From positions 1 to 10,222 of the forward strand of contig CAIJZF010000350.1 of the NCBI GenBank assembly GCA_903825095.1: DNA of 10,222 nucleotides, given 5' to 3'. The DNA comes from an uncultured Bacteroidota bacterium. Its GTDB lineage: Bacteria; Bacteroidota; Bacteroidia; Chitinophagales; Chitinophagaceae. A model generated the notes under the pieces. The model did not search any database, was not told the DNA's origin, and saw only the letters and a list, made by a program, of their open reading frames with translations. The position numbers and the translations under genes are program-made. Below, piece by piece: positions 1 to 7,045 of the stretch (its first letter is position 1; every line of letters begins with the position of its first letter).

Positions 1-53
1 ATAATGACCAACCATTTCAGCATAAACAATAAAGGGGTACTTATTTTTTTCAT
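1..53 (-). CDS. Partial CDS, N-terminus of unidentified protein
   Basis: An ATG on the minus strand opens a frame that runs without a stop to the window edge. It reads MKKISTPLLFMLKWLVI, a basic start followed by a hydrophobic run, as in a signal peptide or first membrane segment. It begins 37 bases downstream of the stop of the co-oriented CBU_0592-type gene, a spacing that fits an operon. With only 17 residues no family can be named, and a chance open frame cannot be excluded. Confidence 0.4.
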   Translation of the reverse strand, partial: MKKISTPLLFMLKWLVI

Positions 54-90
54 TAGTATTTAAACAAACTATTAGAATAGTTGATTTAGG

Positions 91-351
91 TTATGATTTA
101 TTCTTAGCTTCTTTATTTTTATCTTTTTTATTTAGCATTACAATGGCAATAATTACCCAAACAATATTTACAAACATAGAAGGGTAGGCCTGGTGGAAGT
201 AGGTGTTCACTACAAAAAATAAACCCCCAAGAATATTCGCTAAGACATATAGTTTATGAGTAGCCTCAAGCCTGCCTGTTATATTCAAAGCGTAGGACCC
301 TACAATTAATACAGAGCCAATCCAGCCCATTATTTCAACAAGTATATTCAT
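91..351 (-). CDS. Small integral membrane protein, CBU_0592-like
   Basis: An 86-residue protein that is almost entirely membrane. A hydrophobic helix lies at about residues 5-24 (containing GWIGSVLIVGSYALN), a second at about 33-50 (LYVLANILGGLFFVVNTYF) and a third at about 57-73 (PSMFVNIVWVIIAIVML). It ends in a charged, lysine-rich tail (NKKDKNKEAKNKS) that is probably cytoplasmic. The GW.G...V..Y.L.......L...N..G.......... pattern and the length match the CBU_0592-type small membrane domain, known from many bacteria and without an assigned function. It is transcribed divergently from the carbonic anhydrase gene, with 91 bases between their starts. The family call rests on pattern recognition; the function is unknown. 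Confidence 0.72.
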   Translation of the reverse strand: MNILVEIMGWIGSVLIVGSYALNITGRLEATHKLYVLANILGGLFFVVNTYFHQAYPSMFVNIVWVIIAIVMLNKKDKNKEAKNKS

Positions 352-442
352 CTAATAAAATTAGGGTAAATAGCATAAAGGCCTAGGTAATTGCTGTTCA
401 AACTTCAAACAAAATCCAAAATTTTGCCTAATTTTAGGTTGC

Positions 443-1075
443 ATGGAAAAATCATACAAGAAACTACTAGAAAACAATAAAAACTGGGTAGCCAATCAAT
501 TAGCCATTGACCCAACCTATTTTGATAAGTTGGCGAATAGTCAAAATCCGGAATATTTATGGATTGGATGTTCCGATAGCCGTGTACCGGCCAACCAAAT
601 TACCGGCACTTTGCCTGGTGATATTTTTGTACATCGTAATATTGCCAATATGGTTGTTCATAGCGACATGAACATGCTAAGTGTACTTTCCTATGCTGTG
701 GAAGTATTGAAAGTAAAACACATTATAGTTTGTGGTCACTATGGTTGCGGTGGTGTAATAGCTGCTATGGAAAACAAACAATTCGGGTTAATTGATAACT
801 GGTTAAGACATATCAAAGATGTTTATCGTTTACATTTTAAAGAGTTAGATGCGATAAAAGATAATAAGCAAAGAACAGATAGATTAGTGGAATTAAATGT
901 TATTGAACAAGTACATGATTTAGGGAAAACATCTATTGTTCAAAATGCATGGAAAAGAGAACAGCCCTTGCATATCCATGGTTGGGTATATGATGTGAAA
1001 GACGGCATCATAAAAGACTTAGATGTAAATTTTAAAGGCACTAGCGATTTACACAGTGTTTTTCATTTAGATTAA
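443..1075 (+). CDS. can: Beta-class carbonic anhydrase
   Basis: A 210-residue zinc enzyme interconverting CO2 and bicarbonate in the cytoplasm, supplying bicarbonate for carboxylation reactions and helping pH balance. The beta-class signature is complete: CSDSR at residues 43-47 gives the zinc ligand Cys43 and the catalytic Asp45-Arg47 dyad, and CGHYGCGG at 97-104 gives the ligands His99 and Cys102. The conserved [11 protein letters not shown] stretch lies at 59-69. Length is typical of bacterial beta carbonic anhydrases such as E. coli Can (about 220 residues). No signal peptide is visible, which fits a cytosolic location. The ATG follows an AT-rich leader with no Shine-Dalgarno site, as is normal in Bacteroidota. 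It is probably monocistronic: the next gene starts 99 bases later and is unrelated. Confidence 0.95.
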   Translation: MEKSYKKLLENNKNWVANQLAIDPTYFDKLANSQNPEYLWIGCSDSRVPANQITGTLPGDIFVHRNIANMVVHSDMNMLSVLSYAVEVLKVKHIIVCGHYGCGGVIAAMENKQFGLIDNWLRHIKDVYRLHFKELDAIKDNKQRTDRLVELNVIEQVHDLGKTSIVQNAWKREQPLHIHGWVYDVKDGIIKDLDVNFKGTSDLHSVFHLD

Positions 1076-1089
1076 AAAGCCATTCAAAA

Positions 1090-1110
1090 ATGTTATTGCA
1101 ACTGTAACAT
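1090..1110. promoter_or_regulatory. Candidate operator dyad upstream of fucosidase
   Basis: A dyad reading ATGTTA-N9-TAACAT, which can be extended to 7-bp arms (AATGTTA/TAACATT, 1089-1111). It sits about 65 bases upstream of the fucosidase start. The same ATGTT-N9-GTAACAT arrangement, at identical spacing, occurs at 2541-2561 upstream of the TonB receptor gene. It lacks a T-run, so a terminator is unlikely. A role in binding a shared regulator is inference. Confidence 0.4.
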
Positions 1111-1174
1111 TCTTTCGACAATATTTATTTGACAATATTTTTAACAATATTTTTTATTCTTTTAATTTTCAATT

Positions 1175-2494
1175 ATGAAAAATTATTTCTTGTTCATTCT
1201 ATGTCTATTGGTTTTGTCTGCTCAAGCGCAAACCTATACGCCTACTAAAGCAAATATTGCTGCCAGAACAAGTTTTCAAGACAATAAGTTTGGCATGTTT
1301 ATACACTGGGGCGCTTTCAGTGCACTGGGCGATGGAGAGTGGGTCATGAATAATAAAGAAATCAACAAAGACGATTATAAAAAATTATCTAAAGTATTTA
1401 ACCCAGTTGATTTTGATGCGGCTAAATGGGTAAGCACTGCGAAGAACGCTGGTATGAAATACATTGTACTAATTACAAGACATCATGATGGCTTTTCTAA
1501 TTGGGATACCAAGCAATCCGATTGGAAAATAACCAACACACATTATAAACAAGACCCTTTAAAGTTACTAGCAGCAGAATGTAAAAAGCAAGGTATTAAA
1601 TTAGGGTTTTATTATTCTTTATTGGATTGGTCTAGAGACGACTATCCTTATGAAACAGGTAGAACAGGAAAAAAATCGGGAAGAACTGCAAAAAGTAATT
1701 ACGATTCTTATTTAAAATTCATGAAGGGTCAATTAACAGAGCTACTTACTAACTATGGAGATATATCTTGTATTTGGTTTGATGGTCATTGGGATCAAAC
1801 CAATCCAGAAGGGTCCAAAGACAGAAGTTCTCGCATTGATTGGAAGTACAATGAAATTTATAGTTTAATTCATAAACTACAACCTGCTTGTATGATTGGT
1901 AACAATCATCATCTTGATCCTATCCCTGGTGAAGACTTTCAAATGTTTGAGCAAGACTTGCCTGGACAAAATAGTTCTGGTTTAAGTTTTCAAACAGCAT
2001 CTGCTTTGCCTTTGGAATCTTGTATAACCATGAATGATTCTTGGGGTTTTAAAATTAATGACCGCAATTATAAAACCTATAATAATATCATTCAAACACT
2101 GGTGGGTGCTGCTGGTCGTAATTCAAACTTGTTATTAAATGTAGGGCCCATGGCCAATGGAGAAATACAAGTTGAATGCAGAGATACCCTAGCATTAGTA
2201 GGCAAATGGGTTAATAAATATGGAGCTAGTATTTATGGTACAAGAGGGGGTCCTTTAAGTCCTCAATTATGGGGCGTGACGACTCAAGACGCTAAACATG
2301 TTTATGTGCATTTAATGAAACAAAGAAATCAATCAGGCTTATTTATTCCTGGTAATATCAAGGTTAAAAAAGTAGGCATTATGGGTACTGTTTCAAGCCT
2401 TTCATTTAGCATTAGACAAAACGGGGTTTTAATTGATACACGCGGTTTGTCATTGACTGGCCCAGATACCATTATTGCCATTGATTTTCAATAG
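1175..2494 (+). CDS. Secreted alpha-L-fucosidase, GH29
   Basis: A 439-residue glycoside hydrolase of family GH29, predicted to release terminal L-fucose from glycans by a retaining mechanism. Residues 1-18 form a signal peptide (hydrophobic FLFILCLLVLSA, then AQA before the cut), so it acts in the periplasm or outside the cell. The catalytic barrel spans about 30-350. Visible landmarks are FGMFIHWG (39-46), the His pair HHDG (103-106), WFDG (201-204), whose Asp203 is the expected nucleophile, and NLLLNVGP (318-325). Glu259 (in FQMFEQ) is a plausible acid/base, but that position varies in the family and is inferred. Residues from about 360 form a short beta-rich C-terminal domain. No lipobox is present. 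It lies 113 bases before the receptor gene on the same strand, and no SusC/SusD pair is adjacent. Linkage specificity cannot be read from the sequence. Confidence 0.93.
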   Translation: MKNYFLFILCLLVLSAQAQTYTPTKANIAARTSFQDNKFGMFIHWGAFSALGDGEWVMNNKEINKDDYKKLSKVFNPVDFDAAKWVSTAKNAGMKYIVLITRHHDGFSNWDTKQSDWKITNTHYKQDPLKLLAAECKKQGIKLGFYYSLLDWSRDDYPYETGRTGKKSGRTAKSNYDSYLKFMKGQLTELLTNYGDISCIWFDGHWDQTNPEGSKDRSSRIDWKYNEIYSLIHKLQPACMIGNNHHLDPIPGEDFQMFEQDLPGQNSSGLSFQTASALPLESCITMNDSWGFKINDRNYKTYNNIIQTLVGAAGRNSNLLLNVGPMANGEIQVECRDTLALVGKWVNKYGASIYGTRGGPLSPQLWGVTTQDAKHVYVHLMKQRNQSGLFIPGNIKVKKVGIMGTVSSLSFSIRQNGVLIDTRGLSLTGPDTIIAIDFQ

Positions 2495-2512
2495 CTTATG
2501 TAATTAATTTTG
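2481..2512 (+). promoter_or_regulatory. Candidate Bacteroidota-type promoter for receptor operon
   Basis: TTG at 2481-2483 and TAATTTTG at 2505-2512 are separated by 21 bases. The second box matches the Bacteroidota -7 consensus TAnnTTTG in all fixed positions; the first fits the -33 TTG, and the spacing lies within the range described for Flavobacterium promoters. Transcription would start near 2519, leaving a leader of about 90 bases that contains the dyad at 2541-2561. The -33 box lies inside the end of the fucosidase gene. AT-rich sequence makes chance matches easy. Confidence 0.4.
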
Positions 2513-2540
2513 TATTTGATTTTTTTCTAGAGTTAATATT

Positions 2541-2574
2541 ATGTTCACACTGAGGTAACATTGCGGTAACATTG
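2541..2574. promoter_or_regulatory. Candidate operator: dyad plus 11-bp tandem repeat
   Basis: ATGTT-N9-GTAACAT at 2541-2561 matches the arms and spacing of the dyad upstream of the fucosidase gene. Its right arm is part of a direct repeat: GGTAACATTG occurs at 2554-2563 and again at 2565-2574, 11 bases apart, or about one helical turn. If transcription starts near 2519 the element lies in the transcribed leader; otherwise it lies near a promoter I did not identify. A protein-binding role is inference. Confidence 0.4.
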
Positions 2575-2607
2575 AAGTCTAATATTTGCGGTATAAATAT
2601 TTATACT

Positions 2608-5370
2608 GTGAAAAGGTTATTAATACTCGTTGGATTTATCGCAATTGCATCTATAGCTCAAGCTCAAAAAGCTAAATTAACTGGTAAAATTACTAGTACT
2701 AAAAATGAAGCGCTTGCTAGCGTTTCACTTACTTTAAAATCTGATAAAACACAGATTACTAAAACAGACATTGAGGGAAGATATAGTTTTAGCATTGATG
2801 TAGCTAAGAACTATACTTTAGTTTTAACTTATGTAGGATATAAAAACAAAACAGTTCAAGATATTAAAGCAACTACTGCAGGTGAAGATTTAGCAGTAGA
2901 TGTAGTATTAGAAGAAGCGAATTCAAAATTAGCGGACGTTACAGTTTCTGCTAATAGATCGGCTAACAAAGGTGCTACCGATAACGCTTTAATCTCTTTT
3001 CAAAAGAATACAAATACAGTAGCTTCTGTTATTTCAGCAGAAACTATTAAAAGAAGTCCAGATAGAAATACAGCAGAAATTTTAAAAAGAACACCAGGTG
3101 CTTCTATCCAAGAAGGTAAATATATTATTGTAAGAGGTTTGGCGGATAGATACAACCAAGCAATGTTAAATGGCATTTTATTAACAAGTACCGAGCCTGA
3201 TCGTAAAACTTTCTCTTTCGACTTATTCCCTTCTCAAATTATTGATAACATTATCATTAATAAAGCATTCGTTCCAGAATTACCAGGCGAGTGGGCGGGT
3301 GGTTTAATTCAAGTAAACACAAAGGATGTACCTTCTAAGAATTTCTTTAATATTCAATTAGGTACAAGTGCGAATAGCTTAGTTACAGGAAAAGATTTCT
3401 TTAAAGACAAAGGCGGTAAAACAGATTGGTTGGGTATTGACGACGGAACAAGAGCCTTACCTATCGGTTATACGACTAAATCAAATTTTGATACTTCTAG
3501 TATTGGCGCTAAAACGGCATTAGGTAAAACAATGTCAAACAATTGGGCTCCAGTGCAAACTACAGCAAAACCAAATATCAACATGCAAATGAATGGTGGT
3601 TTTGCTGGCACTTTGTTTGGTAAAAAAATTGGGGGTATGATTGGTGTGAGTTATTCAAATGCATACCGCTTCCAAGACAACACAAACAATCAAAATGGTA
3701 TTACAGCTGAAAAGTTTAATCCAATTACTGAATTAAAAGATAGCAAGTATTTTCAAGACATTAATATGGGTGCTATTGCAGGTTTGTCTATCTTCTTAAA
3801 TCCATTGAATAAAATTAGTTATAAGGCTATTGCAAACGTTAAAACTGCAAATACTTATAACTCTAGAATGGGTACTGACTATTCAAGACAAGATTTGTTA
3901 AAAGGAAATGAATTTATTTTCGCTCAAAACGTGTTCTTTACAAATCAATTGAACGGTGAACATAGTTTGTCTAGTAAATTAAAATTCAATTGGTATGGTG
4001 CCTTTAATATTTTAGATTCATATTCTCCAGATCAAAGAAGAATTATGTACACTAAAAGTGTAACTGGTTCTGATCCATATGTTCTAAATATTTCAAATAC
4101 TTTGTCTCAACAATCTGGAAGTAGAATTTTCCAAACATTATCTGATTATATATATACAGCGGGTGGCGATTTAACTTTCAAAATAAATCAACAAAATACC
4201 ATCAAGGCTGGTTATATGGGCCAAGTAAAGGATCGTTTATATGATGCTCAATTATTTGCCATCACAATGCCTAGAGATAATGCAGCTTTAAGATTATTAG
4301 ATGCTTCTAGTGCCTTTAACCCTTCTAATTTTGGAACAGGAACAGATAACAAATTTGCCTTTAACTCTATTCAAAATAGAAATTTCAGATACTTAGCCAA
4401 CACCATTTTAAATGCAGGTTATGTTCAATTTGACAATAAGTTTTCTGAAGGTTTAAGAGTAGTTTGGGGTTTAAGAGTTGAAAATTTTGACCAATTAGTA
4501 GGATCGGTTAAGAAGTGGGATCCAAGACATACTTATTCTAAGGTTACCGATTACTTACCAGGTGTAAACGCAACTATTAAAGTAGGCGATAAATCAAACT
4601 TAAGAATTACAGGTTCTCAAACAGTAATTCGTCCAGAATTAAGAGAATTATCTGCTTTAAGCATATATGATTTTGAATTAAATGCGTCAGTTTCTGGTAA
4701 TCCATCTTTAAAGCGTACTAAAATTACCAATACCGACCTTCGTTATGAACTTTATCCTGCAGCAGGTGAAATATTCACAGTAGGTGTATTCTATAAGAAT
4801 TTTGAAAATCCTATTGAAAGTATTTATCAAGAAGGTTCAGGAGGTTCAAGTTTATTCTCTTTCCAAAACGTTTCAAAAGCAACAGCTTTTGGTTTAGAAG
4901 CAGAAGCACGTAAAAAATTATCTAAGCGTTTCACGTTACAAGCAAACGCTTCTTATATTAATTCAAAAATTGATGATGCTGCTTTAAATGTAAGCAGATC
5001 TTTACAAGGTCAATCGCCTTATATCATCAACACTGGTATATTATATGATGTGGTTGAAAAAGGGTTCAATGCAACTGTATTATTCAATCAAATTGGTAAA
5101 CGTATTTACCTAGTAGGTGATATTCAAGCTGGAGCAGGAACACCAGACGTTTATGAAAAACCAAGATCATTGGTTGACTTCCAAGTAAGTAAGAAATTTG
5201 CAAATAATAAAGCAGAAATAAAATTCACTGTTGCAGATATTTTCAATCAAAGACAAATTTTCTACCAAAACAACAATAGCGATACTGAATACGATGCAAC
5301 TAAAGATGCTATTAGATTGTCAAGAAAATTTGGAACTACTTATGGCGTAACAATCAACTACTCTTTATAA
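2608..5370 (+). CDS. TonB-dependent outer-membrane receptor
   Basis: A 920-residue outer-membrane transporter of the TonB-dependent class, expected to import a substrate into the periplasm using energy from TonB-ExbBD. I chose GTG at 2608 because it places a clean signal peptide at the N-terminus (VKRLLILVGFIAIASIAQA). The frame also contains a TTG at 2572, which would add 12 polar residues ahead of that signal. Domains, numbered from the GTG: a carboxypeptidase-regulatory-like beta-sandwich at about 21-103 (KLTGKITS...GRYSF...YVGYK), a TonB-box-like LADVTVSA near 108-115, the plug at about 115-240 (RNTAEILKRTPGASI, then IIVRGLADRYN), and the barrel from about 245 to the end. The RGL.DRYN plug resembles a group of Bacteroidota receptors often encoded beside beta-helix lipoproteins, as here. 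There is no SusD partner. The substrate is unknown. Confidence 0.92.
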   Translation: MKRLLILVGFIAIASIAQAQKAKLTGKITSTKNEALASVSLTLKSDKTQITKTDIEGRYSFSIDVAKNYTLVLTYVGYKNKTVQDIKATTAGEDLAVDVVLEEANSKLADVTVSANRSANKGATDNALISFQKNTNTVASVISAETIKRSPDRNTAEILKRTPGASIQEGKYIIVRGLADRYNQAMLNGILLTSTEPDRKTFSFDLFPSQIIDNIIINKAFVPELPGEWAGGLIQVNTKDVPSKNFFNIQLGTSANSLVTGKDFFKDKGGKTDWLGIDDGTRALPIGYTTKSNFDTSSIGAKTALGKTMSNNWAPVQTTAKPNINMQMNGGFAGTLFGKKIGGMIGVSYSNAYRFQDNTNNQNGITAEKFNPITELKDSKYFQDINMGAIAGLSIFLNPLNKISYKAIANVKTANTYNSRMGTDYSRQDLLKGNEFIFAQNVFFTNQLNGEHSLSSKLKFNWYGAFNILDSYSPDQRRIMYTKSVTGSDPYVLNISNTLSQQSGSRIFQTLSDYIYTAGGDLTFKINQQNTIKAGYMGQVKDRLYDAQLFAITMPRDNAALRLLDASSAFNPSNFGTGTDNKFAFNSIQNRNFRYLANTILNAGYVQFDNKFSEGLRVVWGLRVENFDQLVGSVKKWDPRHTYSKVTDYLPGVNATIKVGDKSNLRITGSQTVIRPELRELSALSIYDFELNASVSGNPSLKRTKITNTDLRYELYPAAGEIFTVGVFYKNFENPIESIYQEGSGGSSLFSFQNVSKATAFGLEAEARKKLSKRFTLQANASYINSKIDDAALNVSRSLQGQSPYIINTGILYDVVEKGFNATVLFNQIGKRIYLVGDIQAGAGTPDVYEKPRSLVDFQVSKKFANNKAEIKFTVADIFNQRQIFYQNNNSDTEYDATKDAIRLSRKFGTTYGVTINYSL

Positions 5371-5409
5371 TATAACAAAATCAAAAAACTTTTTTTAAAT
5401 ACAACAACA

Positions 5410-6960
5410 ATGAAACAATTATTTATTTTATCTCTAGCTTTTTTAGCCGTTACTGGTTGCAGAAAGATTGAAACCGATGGCGAAAAAGAAATCTTCGTAG
5501 TAACGAAGGAAGTTGCACCTGTAGGTGTGGTATCTAATACCATTACTTTATCAGGTAAAATCACAAAAGACACTACATTATTTGCAAAAGATGTAAACTA
5601 TCTTTCTGGCTTAGTATATGTAACAAAAGGTGTTACAGTTACAGTAGAAGCTGGCGCAAAAGTACAAGGTAGATCAGGTGCAAATGTGGCTGCTTTAGTA
5701 ATTTGCCGTGGTGCAAAATTAGTAGCAAAAGGAACTGCTGACAAACCTATCGTATTTACTTCTTCTTCAGCTAATCCTCAATCAGGTGACTGGGGTGGAA
5801 TCGTTTTATTAGGAACTGCAAAAGTAAACCAAGTATTAACTTGGAAAGGTGCTGCTGTAACTGGTTTAACTTCAGTGGAAGGTGGTGTTAATGATACAGA
5901 AGTAGGTTACGGTTTAGCTGGTTCTGGCGATGCTGATTTCCCAACTGGAAACGATGCAGATAATTCTGGTATTTTACAATATGTAAGAATTGAATACGCA
6001 GGTTACGCTTACCAACCAGATAATGAGTTGAATAGCTTAACAATGGCTGGCGTAGGTAATGGTACAACTATTGACCATATTCAAGTTACTTATGCAAAAG
6101 ATGATGCTTACGAGTGGTTTGGTGGTACAGTGAACTGTAAGTACTTGATTGCTTATAAAACTCAAGATGATGATTTTGATACAGACTTTGGATATTCTGG
6201 AAACGTTCAATTTGGTATTGCTTTAAGAGACTCTGCTATTGCTGATATCTCTACTTCTGAAGCATTCGAATCAGATAACGATGGTAAAGGATCTACTTTA
6301 TCTCCAAAAACTACAGCTGTTTTCTCTAATATGACAGCTATTGGACCAAGAATTGATCCAGTTACTGGTAAAGGAAATAGTTTATTTAGAGCTGGTGCGC
6401 ATATCAGAAGAAATACTGGAATTTCTATCATGAACTCTATTATTGCTGGATGGCCAGTTGCTATTCAATTTGATGCTTCTACTGGAACTGCAGTTGATAA
6501 AAATATCGACGATAGTACTATTAGAATGAAAAACGTAACATTAGCTGGTAATACTTCAAATATTACTTACACTGTAAGTGGTACACCAACTGGTGCTTCA
6601 GCTGCTAGTTTGTTAACTTGGTTTTCAACTCCAGCATATGGTAATACAATTTTAACTGCTGCATCTGCAGATAGATTAAAATTGATTCAACCATTTAACT
6701 ATACAAACCCAGACTTTACTCCTTACGCTAATAACTCAACTCCTTCAACTACTCCTGCAACTTTAAGTACTGATGCTATAACTGCAGCTACTTGGGGATC
6801 ATTAGGAACTTGGGATAATGTAAACTTCACTAAAAATGGTGACTTCAAAGATGCTAAATTACAAAATGCTTTCTTTGATAAGACAGCTACATTTAGAGGT
6901 GCAGTTGCTACATCTGGTGAAAATCAAACTTGGTGGAAAGGTTGGACAATATGGAAATAA
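5410..6960 (+). CDS. Lipoprotein, probable parallel beta-helix surface protein
   Basis: A 516-residue predicted lipoprotein: a short signal ends in the lipobox VTGC, making Cys17 the acylated residue. The body is rich in short Val/Ile/Thr strands separated by Gly, Asn and Asp turns (VYVTKGVTVTVEAGAKVQG, then GAKLVAKGTADKPIVFTSS), the usual look of a right-handed parallel beta-helix. Recognisable blocks are GDWGGIVLLG (126-135), NSGILQYVRIEYAG (185-198), TTIDHIQVTYAKDDAYEWFGG (219-239) and an acidic run, DDDFDTDFGYSG (253-264). Proteins with these blocks are widespread in Bacteroidota, mostly annotated as hypothetical, and I know of no proven function. It begins 39 bases after the receptor stop, with no terminator between, so the two are probably co-transcribed, and it may capture ligand at the surface for the receptor. 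It has no obvious type IX secretion tail; it ends in WWKGWTIWK. Confidence 0.8.
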   Translation: MKQLFILSLAFLAVTGCRKIETDGEKEIFVVTKEVAPVGVVSNTITLSGKITKDTTLFAKDVNYLSGLVYVTKGVTVTVEAGAKVQGRSGANVAALVICRGAKLVAKGTADKPIVFTSSSANPQSGDWGGIVLLGTAKVNQVLTWKGAAVTGLTSVEGGVNDTEVGYGLAGSGDADFPTGNDADNSGILQYVRIEYAGYAYQPDNELNSLTMAGVGNGTTIDHIQVTYAKDDAYEWFGGTVNCKYLIAYKTQDDDFDTDFGYSGNVQFGIALRDSAIADISTSEAFESDNDGKGSTLSPKTTAVFSNMTAIGPRIDPVTGKGNSLFRAGAHIRRNTGISIMNSIIAGWPVAIQFDASTGTAVDKNIDDSTIRMKNVTLAGNTSNITYTVSGTPTGASAASLLTWFSTPAYGNTILTAASADRLKLIQPFNYTNPDFTPYANNSTPSTTPATLSTDAITAATWGSLGTWDNVNFTKNGDFKDAKLQNAFFDKTATFRGAVATSGENQTWWKGWTIWK

Positions 6961-6993
6961 GCTAGTATTTAAAAAATTGTTAGATATACATAC

Positions 6994-7025
6994 AAAAGCG
7001 TCCCGGTTTTCGGGACGCTTTTTTT
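6994..7025 (+). terminator. Strong intrinsic terminator after the beta-helix gene
   Basis: A perfect 12-bp stem (AAAAGCGTCCCG with CGGGACGCTTTT) closes on a five-base loop, GTTTT, and is followed by further Ts to 7025. The core is eight GC-rich pairs, unusual in this AT-rich window. It starts 33 bases after the beta-helix gene stop and ends 20 bases before the next start codon. The A-run on the other side makes it potentially bidirectional. Confidence 0.92.
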
Positions 7026-7045
7026 ATTCTTTAAAATATACCATT

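Noticed and set aside
427..438. CCTAA-TT-TTAGG inverted repeat before the carbonic anhydrase gene
   Set aside because: Arms are only five bases, the loop is too short for a hairpin, and no second copy or promoter context supports an operator.
5358..5573. Minus-strand open frame of 71 codons over the start of the beta-helix gene
   Set aside because: It is antisense to a clear lipoprotein signal and coding sequence, and has no recognisable domain.
6207..6431. Minus-strand open frame of 74 codons inside the beta-helix gene
   Set aside because: It is a shadow of the strongly coding plus strand; no family resemblance.
1175..6960. Polysaccharide utilisation locus
   Set aside because: There is a GH29 enzyme and a TonB receptor, but no SusD-like protein, no SusR or hybrid two-component regulator and no second glycosidase. 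The receptor type is not the usual SusC partner.
5410..6960. Type IX secretion C-terminal sorting domain on the beta-helix protein
   Set aside because: The C-terminus (WWKGWTIWK) lacks the usual sorting-domain pattern, and the N-terminal lipobox already gives a membrane anchor.
6836..7045. N-terminal extension of the cytochrome-like gene back into the beta-helix gene
   Set aside because: It would translate through the terminator hairpin and out-of-frame coding sequence, and would bury the lipoprotein signal internally. ATG 7046 explains the gene better.
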